From the NCBI GenBank assembly GCA_964030475.1, contig CAXIPT010000009.1:4740527-4804526 (forward strand): DNA of 64,000 bases, written 5' to 3'. Positions 54,496-64,000 of this stretch are shown here, piece by piece. Source of the DNA: Tethya wilhelma. Its lineage: Eukaryota > Porifera > Demospongiae > Tethyida > Tethyidae. A model generated the notes under the pieces. The model saw nothing but the letters and a program-made list of their open reading frames with translations. It was not told the origin of the DNA and searched no databases. The first letter of the stretch is position 1, and every line of letters starts with the position of its first letter. The position numbers and the translations under genes were made by a program.

Positions 54496-56203
54496 TTACA
54501 CATGGCGTGCAAATTGGGATTTGCATATTTTGGTTACTTTTGCAGATGTTGGTGTTCTACTTCAATAAAACTTGAGTAATAATCTACTAGCACAAGGTAG
54601 GTATGACCATTCAGTTCACAGAGGTCAGCCCCTACTTTCTCCCAGGGTCGGTTTGGTGTTTCGTGACTCATCAGTGGTTCTTTACTATTTCATCTTTGAT
54701 AGAGAGAGCAGATCTCACATTTCGAGATCTTCAATCTGTGTACTCATTCCCGGCCAATAAATCACATCTCGGGCTCTACACTTGCACTTTTCAATGCCTA
54801 AGTGCGAACTATGGATGATCTGTAACATTTCATGCCGCAAAAGATGAGGGTATGATGACTCTTTGTCCCTTTAGGAGTATCCCATCTTGTTCACTTATTT
54901 CGTCTCAAAAACTCCAATATGGTCGGACAGAAGGGTCAGTATCAGACTTGTGTGCAGGCCATCCATTCTTCACAGTTTGTAGCAGTACCGAGAACGAGTT
55001 GTCTGCCTTTGTTTCTTCTTTGATGTGGCTGAGCTTTGGTGATGATATGGATACCGTTTGCAGCATATTAATATCATACTGTTTAAACTTTAGTTCAGTA
55101 GCTTCTTCAGAAAGTGGGGCCCGGGATAGCGTATCTGCAGTGAATAGCTCTCGTCCAGCCTTTGTGTTCACACAATAAAGTTGATTTTCCGAGTGATCTA
55201 AGACGGTGCCCACCAAATGCCACCAGCTTGGCACGAGACCTCTTGAGAGGTTGTTGAGACACTTGTCTGTGTGTGTCCATTGAGATTACATTGCACTGGG
55301 CTCCAGTGTCGATCTTAAAGGTTACGCTTTTGTCATTCAGTTTAACTGTTACATTCCAATCTCCTTTTGAGCCACCAGTGTGTAGTGTGTTGATGAGTAG
55401 ATCGTCATCACTCGAGCTGTCACACTCAAGCTCTCGCAGCTTTGGCCTTCTATCAGACCCTCTTGATCGGCAAGCTCTGGCAAAGTGGTTTCTTTTCCCG
55501 CATTTGTGGCACACGACACCAAATGCTGGACATCTTTGGGGAGGGTGTCTCCCTCCACAGTTTCTGCATTGTCTCTCATCACCTTTGGTTTTTTCTGTTG
55601 GTCGCATTGTCTTCCTGAGAACTTGTAGGTCTAGTTCTTTATCAGCTGCAGTAAGTGATTTCATACGTGTTGAAGTGGCTTCATCTGCCCTACAAATATC
55701 GATGGCACCTGCAAGTGTCAGGTCAGCTGTTTTCAGGAGCCTGCTGCGGGTTTTGTCGCTCAAAATACCACAAACTATGCGGTCTCTGATGAGGCTATCA
55801 GTGAGAGTGCCGAACTCGCATGATCTGGCTTTGCCACGTAGGTCTGTGACATATGCATCAATGGCCTCTCCTACTTGCTGGGATCGAGTGTTAAATACAT
55901 GCCTCTCCCAGGTTATCGAGGGTTGCAGTAGGCTTCAAACTTCTCCTTGATTTTATCAACCTTTTTTTTATCTCCTTCAGCGCTCCAGGTGAAGGTATTG
56001 TAAATTTCGAGGGCCTCGGGTTCTATTACGTGGAGAAGTATGGCAGACTTCGTCTTCTCTTTCTTGGAGTTGTTGCCGGACGCCAACATGAACAGTTCAA
56101 ACCGTTGCTTCCATCTTCTCCAATTGTCAGCTAGGTTTCCCGTGAGGGCTAGGGCTTCAGGGGGCGATAGTTTGTCCATCCCACCTCTGACACCATGTAA
56201 CAA
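54496..56203 (-). pseudogene. Inverted, deleted second Ty3/gypsy copy (gag-pol)
   Basis: The minus strand from 56203 repeats the same element. Gag loses 7 bp after AYCNPR (about 55916), which breaks the frame. The zinc knuckles and protease (FKIDTGAQCNVISM) follow. A deletion then joins the protease (CEHKG) to the end of RNase H (RELFTADTLSRAP) at about 55172, removing all of RT; the joint shares AAGGC with both sides. The integrase part runs to about 54496, where it meets the 3' end of the forward copy head to head. It cannot encode an active polyprotein. Confidence 0.9.
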
Positions 56204-56327
56204 CTGTTATTGACGTGTTCTAGCTTCAACTTTATTCAGTGCTCAACTCAACTTTATGAAGAAGTTACATAAAACTCAGCACATGGTGTAAGTACAACTG
56301 TGTCTACAAAGATTACATAAGGTTAAA
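56196..56327 (-). mobile_element. LTR of the inverted Ty3 copy, truncated
   Basis: Reads in reverse as the LTR at 50607 with GTTGTTACA at 56196 next to the primer-binding site (CCA at 56193-56195). It retains an extra AGCACTGAATAAAGTTG stretch that is missing from the forward copy's LTR. Its outer end is lost where a hairpin/foldback element begins. Confidence 0.8.
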
Positions 56328-57320
56328 CAAGTGAAAAATACATTGGAAATGTATTCCCAGTACGGTAGAGGCTTCTTAAACTACTATTTAGCCTTTTCTC
56401 TTTCTATTGAGCCTAAAAACATAGCCTAAAACCATCGCTAAAGTAACAAACTAAAGTATGCCAAACCTCCAATTTTCTCCATCTTGTTCTTCTTCTTTTT
56501 CTTCTTTTTCTTCTTCTATCTTGGAACGACTTTTCTCGAAGACCGCTCGCTGATTCTTGAACGAATAAACTTGGTTTCTTTGTCTTCACGTGCTTTTTGT
56601 ATCGGTTATTCGTCTCTCTAGCTGAGTCGCTAGATACAAGACAAAAAGCGCCTTCTCCGTATGGCAGCCATTCATTTCTATACTCATTAATAATTCATTA
56701 GCTACCTTGGAAATCAAGTTGACGACCCTTTTCCAGTTAGACAAGTGTGCGTTATTTGGAATCTGAATATTCGCTGCCCTGCCTGTTTTACCTGAAGATT
56801 TCTGGTTGTGCTGAAGTCTCTGTAACCAGTTACCGGTACCTTTCAGTCTTCAATAATAGGAGGTGAATATAGACTACTTTGTTACATATAAGAAGATGAG
56901 CAAAGCAAGTAAATTTTGTAAGGTACAGCTCCAGCCTCCTGAGATGCTTCACCATGACTTTATACTGATAGCATAGATTATAACATAAGCTATAATATCC
57001 ATGCTGATAGTGTACAAGTAGCTACCATATACACACAAACTCAAATGTGATGTAGAATTATGAAAAAATGAGAACAAACAAGTGAAAAAAACATTGGAAA
57101 TGTAATGAGACATAGGAATGGCCAAATCGTAAAAAAGAAAGCAAACAAGATGGAATGGCTGTTTGAGTGTGTAACTATGGGCAACATGAGGGACCCAACA
57201 TGAATCGAGTACTACATGCAGCCCACACAGGAATGATTCTGCACACACTCAAACAGCCATTCCATCTTGTTTGCTTTCTTTTTTACGATTTGGCCATTCC
57301 TATGTTCTCATTACATTACT
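56328..57320. mobile_element. Hairpin/foldback element copy
   Basis: A short CATTGGAAATGTA leads into CCCAGTACGGTAG. About 115 bp of the usual arm is then missing and the sequence resumes AGGCTTCTTAAACTACTATT. From there it follows the arm of the 2604-4466 element in reverse to GCTATAATATCCATGC. It ends in the foldback 57075-57320 (CATAGGAATGGCCAAATCG, ACAAGATGGAATGGCTG and complements, loop intact). Confidence 0.7.
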
Positions 57321-57736
57321 GTATATCTCCTATATTGACTTTTAGTATACCCCTACACTAACGACCCCCAATAGTATATAGGAAACACACTCTTATCTTA
57401 ACCCAAACAAGACAGAATGGCTGCTAAAATTACACTAATGAAAGCATCGATGGTGCACAACCCTCGGCACACTCTAACAACTATAGTTATACATATGAAT
57501 ATTATGTTTAATGCCACCGCTATCAAATGGCTTAAGTCATCATACCATCTAAACTTGGAAGACTTTGTGTACAAAATTATACTGGCTGAAGATTTAGTCT
57601 CAATACAAATGCATAGAGAGTCACATTTTATGACAGTCCCTTTTCAAATGTACTTCAAATTTTGAGACTGTGAATTAAGAATTGTCTAAGTTTAAAATTA
57701 TCTATGTTTATTCTTACAAAGGTGGTTTTTTGTTAA
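57321..57736. other. Non-coding stretch
   Basis: A 82-codon open frame at 57417-57665 starts MAAKITLMKASMVHN but shows no recognisable domain. I see nothing else. Confidence 0.35.
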
Positions 57737-57981
57737 AGGAACTGTGTCACTATATAAGCACTGTTTTGTTACCAAAAATAAAATGCATGACGTTTTGTGA
57801 CAATTTTTGTTGACAAATGCGCAATATACGTACATACACGGGGCTAATACCCGGGCGTGGTACCCAGATCGTGCAAGAAACAAAACAAAAAAACGTCACA
57901 AACGGTCAGAAAACATCATGAAATGTCACACATTTTATTTTTAGTAACAAAACACCGCTTATATAGTGACACAGTTATACT
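57737..57981. mobile_element. TTAA-flanked MITE
   Basis: Flanked by TTAA at 57733-57736 and 57982-57985. The inverted ends share ACTGTGTCACTATATAAGC and GTTTTGTTAC then AAAAATAAAATG. TTAA targets are used by piggyBac and Kolobok transposases. No ORF. Confidence 0.75.
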
Positions 57982-57985
57982 TTAA

Positions 57986-58939
57986 GAAAAAGTCTTATGT
58001 TGATTCACTGGTACCAAATAATGTTTTGTGAATCAACTATCATGACTATGACTACATCGTGCAGGCTACAAAAAACAGCCACACGAAGCTGAAGCTGTTG
58101 CAAGGAACCTGAAAGCCACTTGTGTTATCAATAAATATGCACCATGCACTGTAGAGTAAAGCCAAACTATACATGGCATGTCTGTCAGACCTACTGATGG
58201 CCATGCAGACCGTCTACAAGGATGGAAAACCTGGCCAAACTTAATAACTTTGTCATTCAATGCTATACTACTGAGTGTATGAGCAGAAATTAGAAACCTA
58301 CCCTGAATGTGTATGCAGTTAGATAATGCTAACTTTGAGCTCACCTAGATGGCAGAGGGGTCAAAGGTCAGAGATCAAAAGTCAATCACACTCAACACAT
58401 GCTTGGTTGAATACGCCCACCAAGTTTCGAAGTCACAGATAGCACACACTCTCCGCTAGCCATCCTGCAAACTTGCTGCACATTTTCATGCATATCACTA
58501 CACAGCTATCCTATTGCATGCACAAGACACAGCCATACACTATTTTATGAGTAATTTTTTGTGTTTTTTTTTTAAGTGACTGCAGTCCGCAGTTTTCAAA
58601 GAATGCTTTAATAAATGTGGTCTAATTTCTGGTCACTTGTTCGAAGACAACTTCCAGTCGCTAGTTTTTACAAGAAAATGATCTCCAGCACCTCCTGAAG
58701 ACTTTAATTTTCTATTGTAGATTTTGATATAGAAATCTTGGACACACCCCTTTACGATTCACTTAAGTTAGTGATAGCAAAAGTACCACCCACTCAAAAT
58801 ACACCAACCTTAAGCACCTTGGATTATTACAGCCTATGTACAAACTTAAGGAGGGGTTGAATTGACATCTTTTATATACGTAAACACTCCTACACACATG
58901 CATGGATCATATACTCACTAGACAGATGCAAGCATCTAT
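57986..58939. other. Non-coding stretch
   Basis: No gene or clear repeat recognised. A minus-strand frame at 58066-58344 has no domain signature. Confidence 0.35.
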
Positions 58940-59698
58940 GGGGCGAGCCTGAGCGCATACAGTTTGTAAGACCACAGCACTGAGATTGGGAAGACAGTAC
59001 ATCGATGCTAAGCATAGATAGTAGAAATTGGCTTGAAATTTCTGAGCGAAACCTAAAAGTAGTTTTCTAATTTGACGATCCGATTATTTCGATTTTGACA
59101 AGTCAGTGTTTTGTTTTCTTTCGCGACGATCCAGTCCTATGGCTAGATCATGCATGCATGGTGCAACTTGAGCAGAGTACGCAAGCGTGCAGTGTGCTAG
59201 CTGGATAGTAGAGCACTAAGTGAAGTTTATGTATCGACTCCGACTCTTTCTTGGGCAAGACGAGCGTGCTGTTTCCCTCGGGCGTCGCTGCTGTTGACGA
59301 CTCAACTAAATCATTTCGTCTACACCTTGAAGTCTCTTTTCTTGGTCATCAGGTGTTTCCCTAGCTATGCGTTCTCTGTACAGTTCTCTTCGCCGTGCAA
59401 GGCGAGTCTCCTTTCTTTGTCACCAGGCGTTTCTCTAGCTTTACGCTCTCTGTAGAGTTCTCTTCGCCGTGCAAGGCGTTTTTGTTTTTTCTCTTCATTA
59501 TTATCCCCGATCGAATCTCTGAACGTCAAATTTCTGGACACTGAGAAAACATGTGCTAATGCTATTGCGCAATTGATTTCAATATTGCAACACCACGTGC
59601 ACGTTCGAATAATTTGAATATACGGAAACTGTCCACGGTGTACAAACAGAAATTTTACCAATTGCAACGACTATGTGGGGCTCGCTCAGGCTCGCCCC
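58940..59698. mobile_element. Possible element bounded by GCTCAGGCTCGCCCC motifs
   Basis: GGGGCGAGCCTGAGCG at 58940 and its extended complement (GGGGCTCGCTCAGGCTCGCC) at 59677 face each other. The interior holds the minus-strand Arg-rich repeat region at 59290-59520. Further single motif copies at about 15540, 22113, 23188 and 23984 show that this is a dispersed end sequence. Confidence 0.45.
59290..59667 (-). pseudogene. Arg/Glu-rich repeat protein fragment
   Basis: The minus strand encodes RLARRRELYRERKARETPGD and, after a frame change near 59400, RLARRRELYRERIARETPDD, two tandem repeats of about 23-26 residues underlain by an imperfect DNA repeat at about 59340-59480. The repeats are highly charged and helical. 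I have seen similar arrays in N-terminal regions of sponge and cnidarian mobile-element ORFs, but function is unknown. Confidence 0.45.
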
Positions 59699-59811
59699 AA
59701 TTATCTGATTATTTATGGTAAATCAAAGTTCTTACCAACCCCAAGCTTCCATACCAACAACATGCCGGGTATTGCAGTACACATTAATTAATCATCGTGT
59801 AATTTTAGCAG

Positions 59812-60095
59812 CCATTCTGTCTTGTTTGCTCTTTTTTTTTACGTTTTGGCCATTCCTATGTCTCATAACATTCCAATGTATTTTTTTACTTGTATATAAN
59901 TTTGAGTGTGTAAAGAATTATTCCTATGGGCAACATGAGGGACTCAACATGGAAAGAGAGTCACAGTAATACATGCAGCCCACACAGAAAGAATTCTGCA
60001 CACACTCAAACAGCCATTCCATCTTGTTTGCTTTCTTTTTACGATTTAACCATTCCTATGTCTCAATACATTTCCAATGTTTTTTTTAACTTGTA
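59812..60095. mobile_element. Foldback module of the hairpin/foldback family
   Basis: CAGCCATTCTGTCTTGTTTG and GGCCATTCCTATGTCTCATA on the left, and the same order again on the right (CAGCCATTCCATCTTGTTTG). The N at 59900 interrupts it: left of the N the arm is in one orientation and right of it the loop TTTGAGTGTGTAAAGAATTA begins. Probably two repeat fragments joined by the assembler. Confidence 0.6.
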
Positions 60096-60394
60096 ATAAT
60101 AATAATAATACGCCGTATTCTTCTCGGCTTCCAACTATTGCCGCGCCGCATATAGAATCATTATTGCGCGCGCCCTAGCCTAGTGTCTAGCCACGCCTAT
60201 AAGAGTGACCTTTGAACTCAAGCTAGCGGAAGAGAAGCTAAAGGCAGCACATCAATCAGGCGGTCCGGATTGGGTACTGTTTTCAAACTTTTGGCATGAG
60301 ATTTTATTGTAAGATAAAAGTTAAGAGTGAGAGCGTGAGATGGCTGTTTCATGTGTGAGAAATACGCGCAATGCGTGAGACTTGGCAGGTCTGT
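60096..60394. other. Repeat end next to the Helitron fragment
   Basis: From about 60330 to 60394 the sequence GTGAGAGCGTGAGATGGC and AATACGCGCAATGCGTGAGA resembles the CACGC-type terminal repeat of another DNA element. It truncates the Helitron ORF after FVAESSLAL. The rest includes an (AATA)n run at about 60096-60109. Confidence 0.45.
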
Positions 60395-61439
60395 AGTGCT
60401 AGTGAGGACTCAGCTACAAATTGGATGTCATTGTTGGCCTTCCAAAGTAAGAGTAATAGGGGGTTGTAGTCATTGACTCTAACCTCCATCTCAGACCTTG
60501 GCAACTCGTAGATTTTCTTTTTTGATTTGAGGCACTCATTGACCTCATTCAGCTTGGCAGTGTAGGCTACTTTACGAGGGAAGCCAAACTTACAGCTAGT
60601 GATAAACACTGAACCAACTTTGAATTTACGCTTACAGTAGGCACTACACTTGTGCATCTGGTAGCGTGTTACCAACCTGTGCAACTCAGGATTGGACTCT
60701 TTGTCGGGAATTCGGCAAGTGATCCTATCCTGAATCCAGGTCAGCACATCTTTTGGTTCGTCTTCACCGATGACGGGTGCTCCGTGAATCCACAAAAGGA
60801 TGTGGTAGTGGGGAGCACCACGAGCCTGGTACTCCTTCTTGTAGTAGTAGTGGGTTACATCGGCCAGTACAGCACCATTCAAGAGTACTTTGTGAAAAAG
60901 GACCTTAACTTGGAGTCAAATTTTCTACTGACAGAAATAGGATCCTCTGTGCAAAGCCTTGAAATGCTGTAGCTATCAGGAACATTGTTGAGCTTGCGAA
61001 GGTACTCAGCGATGTCAGTTGCTTTGTACTCGGCACAACTGAATGTGAGAAATAAGGTCGGTGGACCAAATTCTCGGATCATGGCCTTTAACTCACTCTG
61101 TCGTCTGAACCAATACTGCTTGGTTCCTCGTACACTCTGAAGCATGGTTGAGAGGTTGGCTTCGAGTTCGTCACTACTCCTAGCCTGCTGTAAGAGTGAA
61201 CTGACACTCAGCCTCTCCATGCGAGTGGACTTCAAGAGGTTGTACACCCCTGCTGACACTTCACGCATCTCCTTCTGCCACAACAGGTAGAACACATACT
61301 GTGGATTCTTCCTGAAGCGGTCATCTGTATTGAGTAGCTTAGACTTGACATACTCACTGAACCCTATCTTGGACTGCCGGGGGTGGTACTCCCCAAACTC
61401 ACCAGTGGGAAACAAATCTGGGAAGCACATGACATCCAG
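60395..61439 (-). pseudogene. Helitron Rep, Helitron-like N and HUH part
   Basis: From 61439 the minus strand reads LDVMCFPDLFPTGEFGEYHP, YVFYLLWQKEMREVSAGVYN and FGPPTLFLTFSCAEYKATDI, the conserved N-terminal region of Helitron Rep proteins. After a frame change at about 60905 it continues KVLFHKVLLNGAVLADVTHY and EYQARGAPHYHILLWI, whose His-Tyr-His is the HUH metal site used for single-strand nicking in rolling-circle transposition. The catalytic Tyr region and the helicase are missing because another repeat begins at 60394. Dead copy. Confidence 0.85.
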
Positions 61440-61812
61440 CAGGGGCGTAGCCAGGATTTAGAGTAAGAGGGTGGTAAAATTGTGCGCGCATAGCGCGCGG
61501 AAAATTTTGGGGTGCCACGCCCACTTTTGGGTCACGTGATCGATACCGTGACCTTTGAACTATTGCTAAAAGCAAACTGCTGAGCGCTTTCGATCAACCT
61601 AGCGTCAACTAAACGGTTCTGAAGTTTGTTTATCAAGAGCTTAGACATAAATGAGCTTGGAAAATAGCTTCTAACAACAAACAAGTAAGAAAAAGTGATT
61701 CTAAAGGCTTTATTACTTATTGATAAATCCAATTATTAAATATTTTTGCGCTTCCGGTCAGCGGCAAAGGGGGTGCTCGAGCACCCAAAGCACCCCCCTC
61801 CCTACGCCACTG
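61440..61812. mobile_element. MITE inserted in the Helitron ORF, 5-bp duplication
   Basis: Starts CAGGGGCGTAGCCAGGATTT, ends CCTCCCTACGCCACTG. Flanked by TCCAG at 61435-61439 and 61813-61817. The interior GTGCGCGCATAGCGCGCGG and CCACGCCCAC blocks match the MITEs at 1302 and 28475. Removing the element and one TCCAG joins QQHLD to VMCFPDL in frame. Confidence 0.88.
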
Positions 61813-61817
61813 TCCAG

Positions 61818-63800
61818 GTGCTGCTGTTTGTTGCTAATGGGATCTTCTTTGACCTTCTTAGCTACAAACTAATCAATGTTTGAATGGACGGGAATCTTAC
61901 TCTCCATGTTTCTAATGGTGTAAGACTGAAAAGAAGTTATGTCCTCCTGGGTAGCCTTCTCAAGCACCTTGCTATTGGCACGATTCACTACTTCTATGAC
62001 TTTTTTTGCAGCTTCATCTACAGAGGAATCATCTACATCTTTGTAGAGCCAGTTGATTTCTCTAAGCGCTTTTTTTATGGCATCAACATTGACCATGTTT
62101 CGCCATACGACGCCATCTTTTGTTGGTCTACCATTAACAATCACGTACAACTCTGGATCAGGTAAATCTGATTGATTCACCTGATCCAGGGTGTCCATTG
62201 TTCTGTTCAATGGTAGAGGAAGAAAGAACATTGTACCTTTGCAGGCTTTCAGGGAATTGTATGTGGGTACTTTTCCCATGTGCGCGCCCAGTCTTACCAC
62301 TGTCTGGTAGCACTTGGCACGTTGAATGAGTTGCATACTCAATACGTCTAGTTTTGACAGTTCTGGAGGAACAGGCAAAACACTCAACCCATTGAGGACG
62401 CAATATGGTGGCAATCGATCTTTTCTGATCATTGGCTTACAATAGGTACACATGTAAAGTACCTCGTTGGTGGCATTTGGGTTGCTGTAGGCTTTCAGTG
62501 AAGGCGTACCTAAGCTTCACTCTAGATACTGATTTTCTCTGGTGGAGTCGTTCACATGAACAACAAACATGCTCAGCGTGGTCATCAAGCTCTTTCTCGT
62601 AGTCAGCTATATGAGTTGAGTGTGATTCAGCAGTAAGGTAGTTTCATGCTAGGGTTATCTTCTTCGTCTGAAGACATTTCATAGACTTCATCTACCTTGG
62701 TACTGAAAAGTTCTTCAAAGTTGTTCCCAATCCTAGCAGATCTCCTTGTGTGAGTGCTTCCTCAAACCTTTGAAGCTCTTTAAAGCTGCGAAGGCAATGA
62801 TTCAAATTGTACAGGAATGTAACCAGTCTTGGAAAATGTGTAGACACATGACGCAAGATTCTGAGCTTACTTTGACAGTTTGTATCATTAGAGCACAACA
62901 GTGGATGTCCACTAATTGTCTCAAAATACAACCGGTCATTCTCTTCATCGTAGTGATAGAATCGCTTTTGATGGGGGTTTGGACAGCCATCATCACACGT
63001 GTACAGATCTTGTTTCAGTTGATCAATTGGTTTGTCAAACGACCGTCTGAGTGAAACAATTGATTCTCTCAGTTATGGCCTTGCACTCTTCGGTGCATGG
63101 CCATATCTCTCTGGTTTGTTTTCTATTTTGAGCATCATGATCTGATGACTTTTTGTCATTATCACTCTTGTTTTTGTTTTTTTTGCACAACAGTAATCTC
63201 AGCTACAACATACTGGCCTTTTGAATTTACAGGCAGAGCTTGTTTACGCTTAACCTGTTGGTAAGCTGAGTCATAAAAGTATGGCTCGGTGATTGCAGTG
63301 TGGCAACGATTACCAAAATCTTCTAACTTCTCTATCTTCATTGATTTGATAGACTTGGTGGACTTACGTAAGAGACTTGTGTAGTCTCTACGGTAATCTA
63401 GGAGCATGCTGAACAATTTCTTTGCTGCTACACTACAAACAGCCCTAGCTGAAACTTTTGAAACATTTGAAACCTTTTTATAAGCCTTCATCAATTTATC
63501 TCTGATTTGCTTGTTTCGATACATAAGCTCAGCCAAGTATTTCCTGTGCCTTTCACATTCTTCATGTTTAGGCTCAGAAAGGGCATATTTGTCTCGTTTT
63601 TGTGCACAAATAGCTTTCCTGTTCCTAATGTGGTAGGCTTTCATTATAAGTTTCCTAGCAACTGATTGTTTAGAATAATTTTTCTTAGAGGCTGCTTTCT
63701 TGATAATTGGATTTTTGCTGTAATTAATCCTACATGCAATTTTCTTCCCCTCAGATTTTTTAGCATATGCTTCTCTAGAATAGGCTTTCTGCTGTGCAGA
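61818..63800 (-). pseudogene. Helitron Rep polyprotein, N-terminal part
   Basis: Same ORF upstream of the MITE. In order on the minus strand: KKSEGKKIACRINYSKNPII and RKAICAQKRDKYALSEPKHE, the lysine-rich N terminus (63800-63162); YFETISGHPLLCSNDTNCQS and KLRILRHVSTHFPRLV (62931-62692); then CTYCKPMIRKDRLPPYCVLN, LSVLPVPPELSKLDVLSMQL and ELYVIVNGRPTKDGVVWRNM (62453-61869), the DUF6570-like block usually found before the Helitron-like domain. It is followed by an in-frame TAG and KKVKEDPISNKQQHLD. Several frame changes separate the blocks. Its 5' end is cut by the LTR at 63842. Confidence 0.75.
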
Positions 63801-63841
63801 GTTTTGTGCATATTTTTTCTAGATATAGCTTTCTTGGGCTC

Positions 63842-64000
63842 TGTAACAACTGTTATTGACGTGTTCTAGCTTCAACTTTATTCAGTGCTCAACTCAACTT
63901 TATGAAGAAGTTACATAAAACTCAGCACATGGTGTAAGTACAACTCACGTGTCTACAAAGATTACATAAGGTTAAATAAGAGTATGACGTAATAGATACT
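63842..64000 (-). mobile_element. Ty3/gypsy LTR at the window edge
   Basis: In reverse it matches the LTR at 50607 from the window end (AGTATCTATTACGTCATACT) to GTTGTTACA at 63842. The sequence beyond (GAGCCCAAGAAAGC) is not the primer-binding site, so this is a solo or 3' LTR inserted into the lysine-rich N-terminal region of the Helitron ORF. Confidence 0.8.

Noticed and set aside
54496..56203. A separate minus-strand gene with retroviral-type fingers
   Set aside because: It is a deleted inverted copy of the neighbouring Ty3 element.
1..64000. tRNA, rRNA or other structured RNA genes
   Set aside because: I looked for cloverleaf arms and rRNA-like conserved strings and found none I could support by eye.

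Overview
The window looks like AT-rich, intron-bearing metazoan DNA, most likely from a demosponge of the Amphimedon type. That identification is inference. It rests on a NACHT gene with one-repeat-per-exon (84 bp) LRR exons, a Death-domain exon, sponge/cnidarian-style SWIM, G2E3-like and RecQ fragments, and a very dense load of DNA transposons and hairpin MITEs. Six single N characters (3520, 15360, 22627, 46226, 54400, 59900) occur; most sit in or beside repeats and look like collapsed contig joins.

Layout. 1-2.4 kb: a 5-bp-TSD MITE and two C-terminal exons of an unknown minus-strand gene. 2.6-10.9 kb: repeats only, including a 1.9-kb hairpin/foldback element, a mariner-like MITE packed with 15-bp subrepeats, and a dispersed repeat related to the first exon of the NLR gene. 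11.3-14.8 kb: a broken minus-strand MULE transposase with a SWIM finger, carrying a hairpin/foldback element in an intron. 15.4-22.6 kb: a contig with three + strand LRR exons. It is bounded by Ns and begins with a 748-bp block that reappears in reverse at 22628-23375. 25.5-28.0 kb: a minus-strand NACHT gene whose LRR end is split by a MITE. 32.0-33.3 kb: hAT and SWIM-gene debris. 33.4-39.0 kb: a unit bounded by roughly 250-bp inverted repeats that holds a zinc-finger/RecQ-like helicase pseudogene and a 248-codon ORF. An apparently intact hAT transposon (34224-36821) has landed in the RecQ exon. 39.8-42.1 kb: a G2E3-like fragment and a Death-domain exon. 45.2-47.3 kb: a two-exon zinc-knuckle gag-like gene with a minisatellite intron. 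49.5-50.5 kb: a ubiquitin-like plus zinc-finger gene fragment. 50.6-56.3 kb: a nearly complete Ty3/gypsy retrotransposon fused head-to-head with a deleted inverted copy. 56.3-60.1 kb: more hairpin/foldback repeats and other MITEs. 60.4-63.8 kb: a minus-strand Helitron Rep pseudogene with a MITE inserted in its ORF and an LTR at its 5' end.

The main conclusions are these. (1) The contig at 15361-22626 is probably placed in the wrong orientation. Flipping it makes an end-to-end 748-bp overlap with the next contig and puts the LRR exons downstream of, and in line with, the NACHT exon. (2) A family of hairpin-ended, foldback-containing elements with a TAGGAATGG signature recurs at least eight times and does not fit a class I can name. 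(3) Several insertions leave target duplications that can be read directly: 9-10 bp for the TAGCCTCG/TAGTCTCG hairpins, 5 bp for the CAGTGGCG MITEs, and 6 bp for the hAT. Removing the inserts computationally restores the flanking reading frames in the RecQ, Helitron and NLR exons.
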